A DNA stretch of 64,000 bases from Lustribacter sp965277075 (GCA_965277075.1 OZ255707.1:1488001-1552000); one strand, 5' to 3'. Counted from the first letter of the stretch, positions 1-8,871 are shown. A program made the numbers and translations. The notes: a model not told the origin generated them from the sequence alone.

Positions 1-109
1 GCGCCCCATTGAGCGTCACGTTCACGCTCTGCGCCGACGCGACGTCCGTGCCGAGCGCGAACGTCGCGATCAGCGCTGCAGCCGCGATCGTCCGTTTGGA
101 ATCTTTCAT
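1..109 (-). CDS. Secreted protein, N-terminal fragment (runs off window)
   Basis: The reading frame begins at an ATG at 109-107 on the minus strand and leaves the window at position 1, so only 36 codons are visible. The visible part has two lysines and an arginine, an alanine-rich hydrophobic stretch and an Ala-x-Ala-type cleavage site, which together make a Sec signal peptide. It is followed by a short Val-x-Val-x-Leu-Asn-Gly strand. A GAGG ribosome-binding site lies about 7 bases upstream. The first mature residues resemble the start of copper-amine-oxidase-N-like stalk domains, but that is a weak guess from a handful of residues. No function can be assigned. Confidence 0.6.
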   Translation of the reverse strand, partial: MKDSKRTIAAAALIATFALGTDVASAQSVNVTLNGA

Positions 110-210
110 ACTCGTGCCTCCGTTCGTTATGAAACGAGATAAGAACGTTGCACGTTGTACCCGCAGGTTTTCTTCCTACACGAGCAACAGGGTGTTCGTC
201 GTCACCGTTC

Positions 211-3200
211 TCATGCGTCGGCGAGAATGCGCTCCGAAGGCGATCGATGTTCGAGCGCGACCGCTTTGCGGTCCGCGCGACGTTCGATCATACCGGCAAC
301 CCACGTATAGATGACCGGCACGAGAAACAGCGTCAGGATCAACGAGCTGAGTAAGCCCCCGATCAGCACGGTGCCCATCGAGCGCCGGAATTCGGCGCCC
401 TCGGCGAGACCCAGCGCCAACGGCAGCATGCCGAACACCATCGATGCGGTCGTCATCACGATCGGGCGCAACCGGATGCCGGCGGCGACGCGCATCGCCT
501 CGATCGCTCGCAGTCCGCGTTTGCGTTGGGTGTTCGCGTAATCAACGAGCAAGATGCCGTTCTTCGCCACGAGTCCGAAGAGCATGATGATGCCGATGAG
601 CGAAAACAAGTTGAGCGTCTGATGCGTGAGGGCCAGACCGTAGAGCGCGCCGACGAGCGCGAGCGGCACGGAGAACATGATCACGAACGGCGTGAGGAAC
701 GAGCCGTAGAGCATGACCATCAGCACGTAGACCAGGGCGAACGACGTCACCATCGCTAGGCCCATGCTGCTGAACGTCTCCTGGAAGTATTGCGAATCGC
801 CCGACGCGCGCTGCGTGACGCCGTTCGGAAGAAAGCCCGGCGTCGAGAGAGCGCGTTCGATCTTCCCGCTGACAGTACCAAGGGTCGTGACGGCGGGATC
901 GAAGCCGCCCGTCACGCGCGCGATGCGCTGCTTGTCGCGGCGTTCGATCTTCGTCGGCGCGAGCCCGTAGCTGAACGATGCGACATCCGAGAGACGATAG
1001 ATACTGATGCCGTTGCTCGCACGCACTTTGATGTTTTCGATGTCCGCCAAACGGTTGCGCCATTGCTCGGGCAGTTGCACGCGCACGTCGATCAGTCCGG
1101 ACTCGGTGCGAACGCGCGTCGCAACGGCGCCGCCGATCGCGATGCGCGCAGCGGTTGCCACGGTACCGGGGCTGATGCCGAGAACCGCACACTTTTGACG
1201 ATCGATGTCGATATTCAACCGCTGCGCTTCGCTCTCCGCGCCCGTCTGTACGTTGACCGTACCGGGAATCGATTTAACGAACGCTGCGAGTTTGTTGGCA
1301 CCCGCTTGAATCTGGTCTTCCGGTCCCGAGAGCGTGTAGAAGATCGGATCGCCGCCGCCCCCGCCGCCGCCCTCGGCCGCAACCGTCAGCGCACCGCCCG
1401 GCACGAGACCGTCGAGCGTGCGGATCTCTCGAACGACGTCATTCGTCGCGGCGCGATGGCTCTTGTCGAGTTCGACCGTCAAGTGCGCGGCAAATCCGCC
1501 GGTCGTTTCGCCGAAGCCGGCCGGCTTCGTGCCGACGGTCGTAATGACCGACGCGACGTACGGGAGCCGCATGATGCCGGCTTCGAGCCGATCCATCGCG
1601 GCCGCGGTCGCCGCGATCGGCGTGCCCGCATGGTACGTCAACGTCCCGGTGATCGAGCCGGTGTTCGAACTGGGGATGAACTCCGATTGCACGAGGCCGA
1701 GCACCGGGAGCGAGAGCGCGCTCGCCAAGAGCAACGCGCACGCGCCGACCGTGATCCAGCGGTGTCCCAGCGAAAACGGCAGCGCAACGTCGCGATACCA
1801 GCGCGTAAACCGGTCGAACCCATGCTGGAACCACGCGAGCGATCTCGGAGCCTCGCTGCTGCGCTGCACGACGGACCAGCGCGCAGCGAGCATCGGGGTC
1901 AACGTGAACGACACGAAGAGTGAGAACAGCGTCGCAACGACGACGACGACGCCGAACTCGATCATGAACTTGCCGACGATGCCCGAGAGAAATGCGATCG
2001 GCAAAAACACGACGACGTCGACGAGCGTGATCGCGACGGCCGCGCCGCCGATTTCGCTGCGTCCGTTGATGGCCGCGTCGAACGGCGACTCGCCCAAATC
2101 GCGATGCCGCGTAATGTTCTCGAGCACGACGATCGAATCGTCGACGAGGATGCCGATGATGAGCGAGAGCCCCATCAGCGACACGACGTCGAGCGTGAAA
2201 TGGAACTGCTTCATCAGAATGAACGTCGAGAGCAACGACGACGGGATCGCGATCATCACGACGAGCGCGTTGCGCCAAGCGTGCAGAAAAAGCATCAGCA
2301 CGACGGCGGTAAGGATGATGCCTTCGACCAGGCTTTGCAGCACGCCGTCGAGCGACTTCTGCGTGTAGTCCGCCGCTGCAGCGACCTCGTCGAAGTGGAC
2401 CATCGGATACTGATCTTCGATGACCTTGAGCTTCTCGCGCGCGATCTTGGTCGAGTTGATCTCGTCGGCCGTGATCACGCGATTGATGTCGAGTAGAACG
2501 GTCGGGCTGCCATCGTATTTCGAGATGACACGCTGCTCGACGTGACCGTCGTCGGTGGTCGCGACGTCGCCGACACGCAAGCCGCTCGCCGTGTACGATA
2601 CCGCTCCGGCGGGCGTAACGGCGGTGAGGATCGGCAGCGGGATACCGAGCATGTCGCTTGCGTGAACGACGTCGGAGTGGATCGAGACGTCGGTCTCAGC
2701 GACCGCCGAACTCATGCGGCCGCCGGGCACGTTCGCGTTGTTTTGATTGATCGCGTTGAAGATATCCGGCAGCGTCGCGCCGGTGCCGAGCAGCCGCAAC
2801 GGATCCGGCAATACGTGGAACTCGCGCTTCACGTCGCCCGAAACGTTCACGGCCTGCACGTTCGGAATGTGCCGGATATCCGGGACGATGCGCTGCGAAA
2901 CGAGATCCGAGAGCGCGGTCGGCGAGAGCGTTTTGGAGTTGAGCGCGAGCGTGAGAATCGGCGCTTGCTGTGAACCGGCGCTCTTGTCGACGAGCGGCGG
3001 ATCGAGGTCGGTCGGCATGTAGACGCGCGCCGTATCGACGCGGCGCTGGACGTCGATCGCCGCATAGTCGAGATTCGTATCGATCTTGAACTGCACGATG
3101 ACCGAAGCGATGCCGTCTTCGGCGGTCGCCGACATCGTATCCAGATTGTCGATCCCGTCGATCTGATCTTCAATCGGCTTGATCACCAACCGTTCCATCT

Positions 3201-3372
3201 CAGCCGGCGACGCGCCGGGATACGCCGCCGAGACGAGGACGATCGGGAACGTGACGTTCGGATTGAGGCTACGGCCGATTTGGAAGAACGACAGCAATCC
3301 GTACGCGGCGAGGGCGATAAACACCATCGCGACGATGATCGGGCGCTGGATCGAAAAGCGCGTCAGCCACAT
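211..3372 (-). CDS. RND efflux transporter inner-membrane pump (AcrB/HAE1 type)
   Basis: This 1053-residue protein has the full length and architecture of a hydrophobe/amphiphile RND pump: an N-terminal membrane helix (about residues 10-32), a large periplasmic loop, a block of membrane helices, a second periplasmic loop and a final helix block. The paired aspartates used for proton relay are visible at residues 411-412 in a Gly-x-Leu-Val-Asp-Asp context. The matching C-terminal helix has the Val-Ala-Lys-Asn-Gly-Ile motif. A run of seven glycines near residue 680 in the second periplasmic loop is unusual. No membrane-fusion protein or outer-membrane channel gene is adjacent inside the window, and the next gene downstream (1-109) is not clearly related. 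It probably exports drugs or small organic molecules; the substrate cannot be read from sequence. Confidence 0.95.
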   Translation of the reverse strand: MWLTRFSIQRPIIVAMVFIALAAYGLLSFFQIGRSLNPNVTFPIVLVSAAYPGASPAEMERLVIKPIEDQIDGIDNLDTMSATAEDGIASVIVQFKIDTNLDYAAIDVQRRVDTARVYMPTDLDPPLVDKSAGSQQAPILTLALNSKTLSPTALSDLVSQRIVPDIRHIPNVQAVNVSGDVKREFHVLPDPLRLLGTGATLPDIFNAINQNNANVPGGRMSSAVAETDVSIHSDVVHASDMLGIPLPILTAVTPAGAVSYTASGLRVGDVATTDDGHVEQRVISKYDGSPTVLLDINRVITADEINSTKIAREKLKVIEDQYPMVHFDEVAAAADYTQKSLDGVLQSLVEGIILTAVVLMLFLHAWRNALVVMIAIPSSLLSTFILMKQFHFTLDVVSLMGLSLIIGILVDDSIVVLENITRHRDLGESPFDAAINGRSEIGGAAVAITLVDVVVFLPIAFLSGIVGKFMIEFGVVVVVATLFSLFVSFTLTPMLAARWSVVQRSSEAPRSLAWFQHGFDRFTRWYRDVALPFSLGHRWITVGACALLLASALSLPVLGLVQSEFIPSSNTGSITGTLTYHAGTPIAATAAAMDRLEAGIMRLPYVASVITTVGTKPAGFGETTGGFAAHLTVELDKSHRAATNDVVREIRTLDGLVPGGALTVAAEGGGGGGGDPIFYTLSGPEDQIQAGANKLAAFVKSIPGTVNVQTGAESEAQRLNIDIDRQKCAVLGISPGTVATAARIAIGGAVATRVRTESGLIDVRVQLPEQWRNRLADIENIKVRASNGISIYRLSDVASFSYGLAPTKIERRDKQRIARVTGGFDPAVTTLGTVSGKIERALSTPGFLPNGVTQRASGDSQYFQETFSSMGLAMVTSFALVYVLMVMLYGSFLTPFVIMFSVPLALVGALYGLALTHQTLNLFSLIGIIMLFGLVAKNGILLVDYANTQRKRGLRAIEAMRVAAGIRLRPIVMTTASMVFGMLPLALGLAEGAEFRRSMGTVLIGGLLSSLILTLFLVPVIYTWVAGMIERRADRKAVALEHRSPSERILADA

Positions 3373-3460
3373 GAGTAGGAACGACTCCCTTCACGGTTCG
3401 TCCCTTGTACGAACCGACGCGGGTCCAAGTTTCGGGAGCCGGCCGTCCGGACTGTGCGCC

Positions 3461-3488
3461 AAAGAAAAACCCCGCGAGTTGCAGGGTT
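3461..3488 (-). terminator. Rho-independent terminator after tRNA-Leu
   Basis: On the minus strand an 8-bp stem (AACCCTGC with GCGGGGTT, one G-T pair) encloses a 5-base loop. It is followed directly by a T-rich tract (TTTCTTT), 5 bases downstream of the encoded CCA end of the tRNA gene. This is a classical intrinsic terminator for the tRNA transcript. Confidence 0.85.
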
Positions 3489-3493
3489 CATCG

Positions 3494-3580
3494 TGGTGCG
3501 CGAGACTGGACTCGAACCAGCACGCCGGTGAAGGCGCTAGCACCTCAAGCTAGTGCGTCTACCAATTCCGCCACCCGCGC
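3494..3580 (-). tRNA. tRNA-Leu (anticodon GAG)
   Basis: The minus strand folds as a class II tRNA. The acceptor stem pairs GCGCGGG with CTCGCGC, the anticodon arm has CTAGC/GCTAG enclosing the loop TTGAGGT with anticodon GAG (plus-strand 3544-3546), there is a long variable arm, and the T-loop TTCGAGTCC is present. The 3' CCA is encoded. GAG reads CUC/CUU leucine codons. The gene stands alone, with its own promoter and terminator on either side. Confidence 0.97.
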
Positions 3581-3599
3581 CCATGAGGTTAACCACGCT

Positions 3600-3628
3600 A
3601 CGATACCGCAATGTGGTTGGCCTTTCAA
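3600..3628 (-). promoter_or_regulatory. Sigma-70-type promoter of tRNA-Leu
   Basis: On the minus strand a TTGAAA -35 hexamer (3623-3628) and a TATCGT -10 hexamer (3600-3605) are separated by exactly 17 bases, with the tRNA 5' end 20 bases beyond the -10 box. The spacing and position fit a housekeeping promoter. In the rest of the gap up to the next gene at 3910 I see nothing else. Confidence 0.7.
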
Positions 3629-3909
3629 GACGTCCGGGATAAGGACCGCCCTCCGGCGATGGAAGGCTCGGTTCGGTACCGCTAAAGGCGGCTTCGGCCG
3701 ACGTGGCACGTCGCCGGAATGGCAGCGGTGCGGTCCGTCATGCTCAAACCTGCTCGGACCGTCCCCCGTCGCCCAAAGCGTCACCCGACCGAGTGTCCAT
3801 TCAGCAAGGACCTGCAAGACGTCATTGCGCAAGAGCGGATATTGCGCGACCCCGCGTCATCGTACAGAAACCGACGACATGTCTGTCATTCTTTCTCATG
3901 GAGCACGAT

Positions 3910-4299
3910 ATGAACGTACGTAACGTTGTCAGCTTGGTCGCGGCAGTCGCCTCGCTCGGCTCCAGCGCGGGCGCGGCGCTCGCTCAAGCAAAACCGGCCC
4001 CGCAACACTTTCTTCCGGACGTGAAGATTCAGCAATGCTTCGTTACGAAACCGAAACTGCTATCGAAGAATGCAAGCGGAACGCAAATTGTCTACATGAA
4101 CGTTGGCTCGAAGACATATACCAGCGTCACGTTTGTCGTCGGATATCGCAACTCCGGGCATAATTTCTTGCGTAAGGTGACGGACGAGGGTTCGTTCGGG
4201 CCCGGTGCGACGATCAATCATCATTTTGCCCTTTATAATGACGTTACGTTCGGCGGCAAAGCCACAACCGCATGTGGCGCGATTGCGGCGCAGGTCTAG
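3910..4299 (+). CDS. Small secreted protein, unknown function
   Basis: The 129-residue product starts with a typical signal peptide (Asn-Arg, hydrophobic core, Ala-Leu-Ala cleavage site near residue 27). The mature part is about 100 residues, rich in beta-prone segments, with one cysteine near its start (Gln-Gln-Cys-Phe) and one close to its end (Thr-Ala-Cys-Gly), a pair that could form a disulfide. The ATG at 3910 is chosen because GGAG lies 6 bases upstream; an in-frame ATG at 3898 lacks a good site. I do not recognise a family. It stands alone between tRNA-Leu and the convergent thioredoxin-like gene. Confidence 0.7.
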   Translation: MNVRNVVSLVAAVASLGSSAGAALAQAKPAPQHFLPDVKIQQCFVTKPKLLSKNASGTQIVYMNVGSKTYTSVTFVVGYRNSGHNFLRKVTDEGSFGPGATINHHFALYNDVTFGGKATTACGAIAAQV

Positions 4300-4306
4300 C
4301 TAGCCG

Positions 4307-4783
4307 TTACACTTCGTCTCTAACGAGTGCGGTCGCCGCGACGGCGTCCGCGATTTTCGCTTCGAGACGCTCGAACCCACGGTCGCCGGCTTGCCGATGC
4401 ACAAGTTCGTGATTGCGGTCGAAGAGGTAGTACGCCGGCACGAACTCGTTTTGGAATGCTTTGACGATGGCGTGGGAATTGTCGATCCCGAGCGGCTGCG
4501 TGATGCCCATCTCGCCATGAGCGTCTTCGGTCACTTTGGCGATGTCGAGCTCGTCAGCCGAACGCGGCTGATGGATCGCGATCACCTTGAGACCCTGCGG
4601 CCCGAATTTTTCCCGCCAACCCGACACGACCCCGGCGACGTTGTGGCAGATGTAGCAACTGACCGACCAAAAGTGAACGAGCACCGGATGACCGTCGAGC
4701 TCTTCCGGCGTCGGCTCGGCCCCGTTGACCCAGGCCGCCGCGCCGTCGAGCGACGGCAGCGGCGACTTCGTGCGAAGCGGCAT
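4307..4783 (-). CDS. Thioredoxin-like/TlpA-type redox protein
   Basis: The 158-residue protein has a thioredoxin fold of the TlpA/redoxin type. The N-terminal Trp-x-Asn-Gly region is followed by the strand 'VHFWSVSCYICHN' with a CxxC active site (Cys-Tyr-Ile-Cys), and the cis-Pro loop appears as 'EFVPAYYLFD'. It has no signal peptide, so it should act in the cytosol. Its ATG overlaps the TAA stop of the peroxiredoxin gene by one base (TAATG), which implies translational coupling. The natural reading is that it reduces the neighbouring 2-Cys peroxiredoxin or works with it in peroxide defence. That partnership is inferred from the operon. Confidence 0.85.
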   Translation of the reverse strand: MPLRTKSPLPSLDGAAAWVNGAEPTPEELDGHPVLVHFWSVSCYICHNVAGVVSGWREKFGPQGLKVIAIHQPRSADELDIAKVTEDAHGEMGITQPLGIDNSHAIVKAFQNEFVPAYYLFDRNHELVHRQAGDRGFERLEAKIADAVAATALVRDEV

Positions 4784-5337
4784 TATCCGACCGAGAGGAG
4801 CTCTTTGCCGGGCTCCCATTCCGCCGGGCAAAGCCCGCCGGTCTGGAGGGCTTGCAGCACGCGCAGCGTCTCATCGACGCTGCGGCCGACGTTATCGGCG
4901 GTCACGACGACGTACCGCAACATCCCCTCCGGATCGATGATGAACAGTCCGCGCTGGGCTGCGCCGGACGCTTCATCGAGCACGCCGTACGCGCGCGAGA
5001 CTTCCTTCGTGAAGTCGGCAACGAGGGGATACTTCACGCCTTCGATGCCGTTCTTTGCAACCGGCGTATTCAGCCACGCAAAATGGCTGTGGACGGAATC
5101 CGTCGACGCGCCGAGGACCTCGGTATCCAAATCCTTGATCTCTTCAAGACGGTCCGAGAGCGCGCGAATCTCCGTCGGGCACACGAACGTGAAATCCAGC
5201 GGGTAAAAGAAGAAAATCAGCCATTTGCCCTTGTAATCCGTCAGGCTGATCTCGGCACCCAGATTCTTGGCGCTCGTTGCGCCCTTGGTGCTCGGTAGTT
5301 TGAACGCGGGCGCGGGTTGCCCGACCTTCGCTAACAC
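4783..5337 (-). CDS. 2-Cys peroxiredoxin (AhpC/TSA family)
   Basis: This thiol peroxidase would reduce hydrogen peroxide and organic peroxides. The peroxidatic cysteine is Cys53 in Phe-Val-Cys-Pro-Thr-Glu and the resolving cysteine is Cys170 in Gly-Gly-Leu-Cys-Pro, so it is a typical 2-Cys enzyme; 184 residues is normal for the family. I start it at the GTG at 5337 because a GGAGG site sits 9 bases upstream and the protein then begins as family members do; a longer frame reaching an ATG at 5397 runs through the promoter and operator. It is first in an operon with the thioredoxin-like gene and divergent from a Fur/PerR-type regulator, with the operator palindrome in between. Confidence 0.95.
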   Translation of the reverse strand: MLAKVGQPAPAFKLPSTKGATSAKNLGAEISLTDYKGKWLIFFFYPLDFTFVCPTEIRALSDRLEEIKDLDTEVLGASTDSVHSHFAWLNTPVAKNGIEGVKYPLVADFTKEVSRAYGVLDEASGAAQRGLFIIDPEGMLRYVVVTADNVGRSVDETLRVLQALQTGGLCPAEWEPGKELLSVG

Positions 5338-5375
5338 TCGACTTGTCCTCCAGAACTCAATCGTGTAGTATACAA

Positions 5376-5396
5376 TGAAAGTGAACATCACTTTCA
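5376..5396. promoter_or_regulatory. Fur/PerR-type operator palindrome
   Basis: A perfect inverted repeat, TGAAAGTGA-ACA-TCACTTTCA, lies between the divergent peroxiredoxin and Fur-family genes. A TATACT-like -10 element for the peroxiredoxin operon lies next to it on the minus strand, and the palindrome sits just upstream, where bound repressor would block RNA polymerase. Size and symmetry suit a dimeric Fur-family regulator. The assignment to the adjacent regulator is inferred from position. Confidence 0.75.
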
Positions 5397-5424
5397 CATT
5401 GCCAACGGAGCGTACTCCGAACTG

Positions 5425-5838
5425 ATGACCGCGTCAAGCCCGAAGATTCCCCCGAATTATCAGGTCGTTCTCAACGTCGTGAACGAGTTCGGAGGGGGCC
5501 GGCATGCCTCCGCAAGCGACGTCTACCGTCGCGCGTGCGAACTGCGGCCGGGAATCGGTTTTACCACGGTTCATCGCGGTTTGATCCGGTTGCAAAAATT
5601 GGGTCTGGTGCTCAAGTTGGAGATTTCCGGCGAGGGGTCGGCGATGTACGAGCCCGTGACCGGGCCGCACGCGCACTTCCGGTGCACGGTTTGCGGGCGC
5701 GTCGACGACGTCGACTACGCCTGCGATCCGGCGGCCCTCGCCGCGCTGGAGAGCGACCGCGGACTACAGATCAGCAGTCAGGCGATCACGTTCAGCGGGC
5801 AGTGCCGGAGCTGTTGCGGAATGCCGCTGCCGGCGTAG
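5425..5838 (+). CDS. Fur-family peroxide/metal regulator (PerR-like)
   Basis: The 137-residue protein has a winged helix-turn-helix domain (about residues 10-70, including 'GFTTVHRGLIRLQKLGLV') and the metal-binding dimerisation domain. It shows the His-x-His-Phe-x-Cys-x-x-Cys motif (His82, His84, Cys87, Cys90) and a second CxxC pair (Cys127, Cys130) that would hold structural zinc. Its divergence from a peroxiredoxin operon across a perfect palindrome suggests a peroxide-sensing repressor rather than an iron regulator. The last 47 bases overlap the 3' end of the convergent hydantoinase B gene. GGAG lies 14 bases before the ATG, so translation initiation may be modest. Confidence 0.9.
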   Translation: MTASSPKIPPNYQVVLNVVNEFGGGRHASASDVYRRACELRPGIGFTTVHRGLIRLQKLGLVLKLEISGEGSAMYEPVTGPHAHFRCTVCGRVDDVDYACDPAALAALESDRGLQISSQAITFSGQCRSCCGMPLPA

Positions 5839-7555
5839 GCGTCGCCTCACGGGCGAGGAGTGCGGCGTCGAGCCGCGCCGCATCGATTCCGTAGTCGCCG
5901 ACGGCGGCATCGAACGAGACATAGCCGTCGAGCACGTCGTCGACGATGCGTTCGAACGGCCGCCGACGCGGATCGCCGAGTCCGCCGCCGCCACCGCGCT
6001 CGAAGCGGATGCGATCGCCGGCCGCGAGGCGGACGCCGCTAAAACGCGCCGGGTGCGCGCGTTCGCCGGCCGTTCCGGGGTTGACTGTGACGCTGGCCGG
6101 CTTTCCATCGTCGCCGCCGTCGCGACCAGCGGCCGTCACGCGATGGCCATGGCCCCGGAACGAAAGCTGCACGTCGGCGATCAGCACGTCGACCTCGCGC
6201 CGGGCTGCAAGACCACCGCGATATTCGCCCGCGCCGCCCGAATCGAGGATCAATTCGAAACGACGCACGCGCGTGGGAAATTCGCTCTCGAGGATCTCGA
6301 TCGATGCACTGCGTGCGTTCGAGAGCAACACGGCGATCCCCGAGGGGCCGTCGGAAACCGCGCGGCCGCCGTAGGCCGATCCGGCGAGTTCGTATTGGAC
6401 GAAACGCGAGCCGTCCGGGCGGGCACCGCCGAGCGTCATGGCGCCGAATCCGCCGACGCGCGCCATGCGGCGTTCCGGTGCGAAACGGCTCAACGCTTCC
6501 AGACAGGCTTCGGTGACGGCGAGCGTCGAGGGCATGTACGAATTCGTCGGCGCCGGAAACGCCGGATCGACGATCGAGCCCGGACGAAACCGCGTCTCTA
6601 CGACGCGCGAAACGCCGCCGTTGTTTGCGAGCGTCGGGTCGATCGTCGCGATCAGCGCGTAGGCGATGCAACCGCGAACGAGCGGCGGCCGAATGTTGAT
6701 CGGCTCGGTCACGTTGTCGTCGCAGCCGGAGAAATCGAAAACGATACGATCGCCCTTTTTCTCGACGCGGACGTGAAAGCGAACGCCGCGCCGCGTGCCG
6801 TCGTCGATCTCGAGTTCCGATGACGCTTCGTGGGTGCCGTCGGGCCAGCGCGCGAGCGCATCGCGTATCTGCCGTTCGGTGATGTCTTGCTTGCGCGCGA
6901 ATGCTTCGAGCGCATTCGCGAGACCGTAGCGATCGATCGTCTCGATCAGACGGCGTTCGCCGAGCCGCGCGACGCCGATCTGTCCGCGGATGTCGCCGAG
7001 GACGAGTTCCGGCGTACGGCTGTTGGCGCGCAAGATCGCTTCGACGTCCGTGCATGTTCGGCCGGCGCGCACAAGACGTACCGGCGGATACTGAATGCCT
7101 TCCTGAAAAATTTCGCGCGCGCTTCCGTTCGCCGTGCCGGCCACGACACCGCCCAGATCGCTCTTGTGCGCGATACTCCCGCAGAACGCCACGAGCCGGT
7201 CCCCGTAAAATACCGGCGCGACCACCGCCATGTCCATCGAATGCGGCACGCCGCCGAGATACGGATGGTTCGTGATGTACGCGTCGCCTGTTGCGATGTC
7301 ATCGAACCGCGCACGGATCGCGCGCACGATCTCCGGCAGACACGTAACGTGCAACGGGAGCACGACGTGCTCGCCGATCACATCGCCGCTCGCGTCGAGG
7401 ATCATGCAGCTCGCATCCTGCGACTCGCGGATAATCGTCGAGTAGCCCGTGCGAAAGATGTTGTCTTGCATCTCGCCCACGATGCCGGAGAGCCGGCTTT
7501 GCAGAACCTGATAGGTCACGGCGTCGAGGACGGGCGGAGGTGTCACGCTGCTCAC
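5792..7555 (-). CDS. hyuB: Hydantoinase B/oxoprolinase-type subunit (HyuB)
   Basis: The 587-residue protein matches the HyuB/acetone-carboxylase-alpha family along its length: an N-terminal 'SRLSGIVGEMQDNIFRTG' segment, 'NHPYLGGVPHSMDM', 'HKSDLGG', 'DIRGQIGV' and the C-terminal 'GGGGGLGDPRRR'. These enzymes act with an ATP-binding HyuA partner to open cyclic amides (hydantoins, 5-oxoproline) or carboxylate ketones. No hyuA lies beside it; a hyuA-like gene occurs at the far end of the window. The start is the GTG at 7555, 52 bp from the divergent solute-binding protein gene at 7608, so the two may share a control region and substrate. The C-terminal coding end overlaps the Fur-family gene by 47 bases. 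Confidence 0.92.
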   Translation of the reverse strand: MSSVTPPPVLDAVTYQVLQSRLSGIVGEMQDNIFRTGYSTIIRESQDASCMILDASGDVIGEHVVLPLHVTCLPEIVRAIRARFDDIATGDAYITNHPYLGGVPHSMDMAVVAPVFYGDRLVAFCGSIAHKSDLGGVVAGTANGSAREIFQEGIQYPPVRLVRAGRTCTDVEAILRANSRTPELVLGDIRGQIGVARLGERRLIETIDRYGLANALEAFARKQDITERQIRDALARWPDGTHEASSELEIDDGTRRGVRFHVRVEKKGDRIVFDFSGCDDNVTEPINIRPPLVRGCIAYALIATIDPTLANNGGVSRVVETRFRPGSIVDPAFPAPTNSYMPSTLAVTEACLEALSRFAPERRMARVGGFGAMTLGGARPDGSRFVQYELAGSAYGGRAVSDGPSGIAVLLSNARSASIEILESEFPTRVRRFELILDSGGAGEYRGGLAARREVDVLIADVQLSFRGHGHRVTAAGRDGGDDGKPASVTVNPGTAGERAHPARFSGVRLAAGDRIRFERGGGGGLGDPRRRPFERIVDDVLDGYVSFDAAVGDYGIDAARLDAALLAREATPTPAAAFRNSSGTAR

Positions 7556-7607
7556 TAGCGCACGAGCACAGGCATTTCCCGCACTTCACTTGCATTGAGA
7601 AGATCAC

Positions 7608-8564
7608 GTGACGCAACGCTTCGATGTCTCGCGAGCCGGCTTTCTCGCGACACTCCCGCTCCTGCCCGCACTTGCCACGACCGGCCGTGCGAGCGCCCAA
7701 TCCGCGCCGACCGTGCGCATCGGCGCGACCGCCAACGACACGTACGCCCAAGCGTACTACGCGCAGGATAAGGGCTTTTTCACGGCCGCGGGGTTGAACG
7801 CGCCGATCACCACGTTCGCAAACGGCGCGGCGGTCTCGGCCGGCGTCGCGGGCGGAGCGCTCGATATGGGCGTCACGAATCCCGTCCAGCTCGCGAATGC
7901 CGTCTCGCACGGCATTCCATTCGTGTACTTCATCGGCGGCGCGTACTACTCGACGTCGTCGCCGACGACGGTGCTCTGCGTCGCGAAAGACTCGAAGATC
8001 AAGACGGCCAAGGATTTCGAGGGCCAAACGATCGCGATTTCCGCACTCAAGGACCTTACCGACCTCTCGAAGACCGTGTGGCTCGAGAAGAACGGCGCAA
8101 ACCCCGATCTCGTCAAGACGATCGAAATTCCGTTCGCGGAGATGGGCCCGGCGCTCGAGCGCGGCACGGTCGCCGGCGCCGTCATCTCCGAACCGTCACT
8201 CACGAACTCGATCGAGAACGGACAGGCGCGCGTCTTCGGCAAGGTCTTCGACGCAATCGCACCGCGCTTTCTGATCAGCGGCTGGTTTACGACCAAAGAC
8301 TGGTACGCGAAGAACACCGCGCTGGCCAAACGCGTTGCGGCCGTCTATTACCAAACCGCACGCTGGGCCAACGCGAACAAAGACGAGAGCGGTAAAATTC
8401 TCATGGCGTACTCGAAAGTCAGTCCGGCGACGATCGCAAAGATGACACGTTGCGTCTACGCCGACACGATTACCCCGTCGTTGCTCGACCCGATGCTGCA
8501 AATCGCCTACAAAGCGAAGCTCACCGACCGTTTGATTCCCGGGACGGAAATCATCGCGTCATAA
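7608..8564 (+). CDS. NMT1-like ABC transporter substrate-binding protein (SBP1)
   Basis: The 318-residue protein has a Tat/Sec-like N-terminus (Ser-Arg-Ala-Gly-Phe then a hydrophobic stretch, Ala-x-Ala cleavage near residue 30) and the NMT1/TauA/SsuA fold. Landmarks are 'AYYAQDKGFFTAAGLNA', 'GGALDMGVTNPVQLANA', 'KTAKDFEGQTIA', 'AGAVISEPS' and 'GWFTTKDWY'. Such proteins deliver sulfonates, pyrimidine precursors or aromatic acids to a TauBC/SsuBC-type transporter. The start is the GTG at 7608. No permease or ATPase is adjacent; the divergent gene is hyuB, so a cyclic-amide or aromatic ligand is possible but unproven. It is one of eight intact solute-binding proteins in the window. Confidence 0.9.
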   Translation: MTQRFDVSRAGFLATLPLLPALATTGRASAQSAPTVRIGATANDTYAQAYYAQDKGFFTAAGLNAPITTFANGAAVSAGVAGGALDMGVTNPVQLANAVSHGIPFVYFIGGAYYSTSSPTTVLCVAKDSKIKTAKDFEGQTIAISALKDLTDLSKTVWLEKNGANPDLVKTIEIPFAEMGPALERGTVAGAVISEPSLTNSIENGQARVFGKVFDAIAPRFLISGWFTTKDWYAKNTALAKRVAAVYYQTARWANANKDESGKILMAYSKVSPATIAKMTRCVYADTITPSLLDPMLQIAYKAKLTDRLIPGTEIIAS

Positions 8565-8871
8565 CCAACCGACCAGCGTTCGTCAACCGAACCATGTTTT
8601 CGATTTCGCTCAAAGAGTTGGAAGCGAAGCTCACTTTTGAGTTCATGAATCTGGTGACGTAGCGGCGGCTGCGCTATGGAAAGCCGTGCTGCAGCTCAGC
8701 CGAAGTGAAGCTCTTCGGCGACCGCGACGAAGTATCGGAGATGACGTAATTCCACGATGCAAAGCCACCGGCTAAGCGCGGCAGCGAAGTATTCTCCGGA
8801 CTGACGCGATGTCGTACTGCGCCGGTTCGCATAGCTTCATCAACGACAACTTCGCGCGGAAGAGCGTGCTG
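8565..8871. other. Intergenic region with one stem-loop
   Basis: This 307-base gap lies between convergent genes (SBP1 and the first luciferase-like monooxygenase). The only clear structure is a perfect 7-bp hairpin at 8699-8719 (GCCGAAG, 7-base loop, CTTCGGC) without a T-run. It could end transcription from both sides or stabilise 3' ends. No convincing coding frame is present on either strand. Confidence 0.5.

Noticed and set aside
790..1923. A 377-codon open frame on the plus strand opposite the RND pump gene
   Set aside because: It is Arg/Asp/Glu-rich without motifs and mirrors the high-GC antisense of a clear pump gene; long antisense frames are expected at this base composition.
3545..3832. 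A 95-codon frame ending in tRNA-Leu
   Set aside because: It runs through the tRNA gene and its promoter, so it is spurious.
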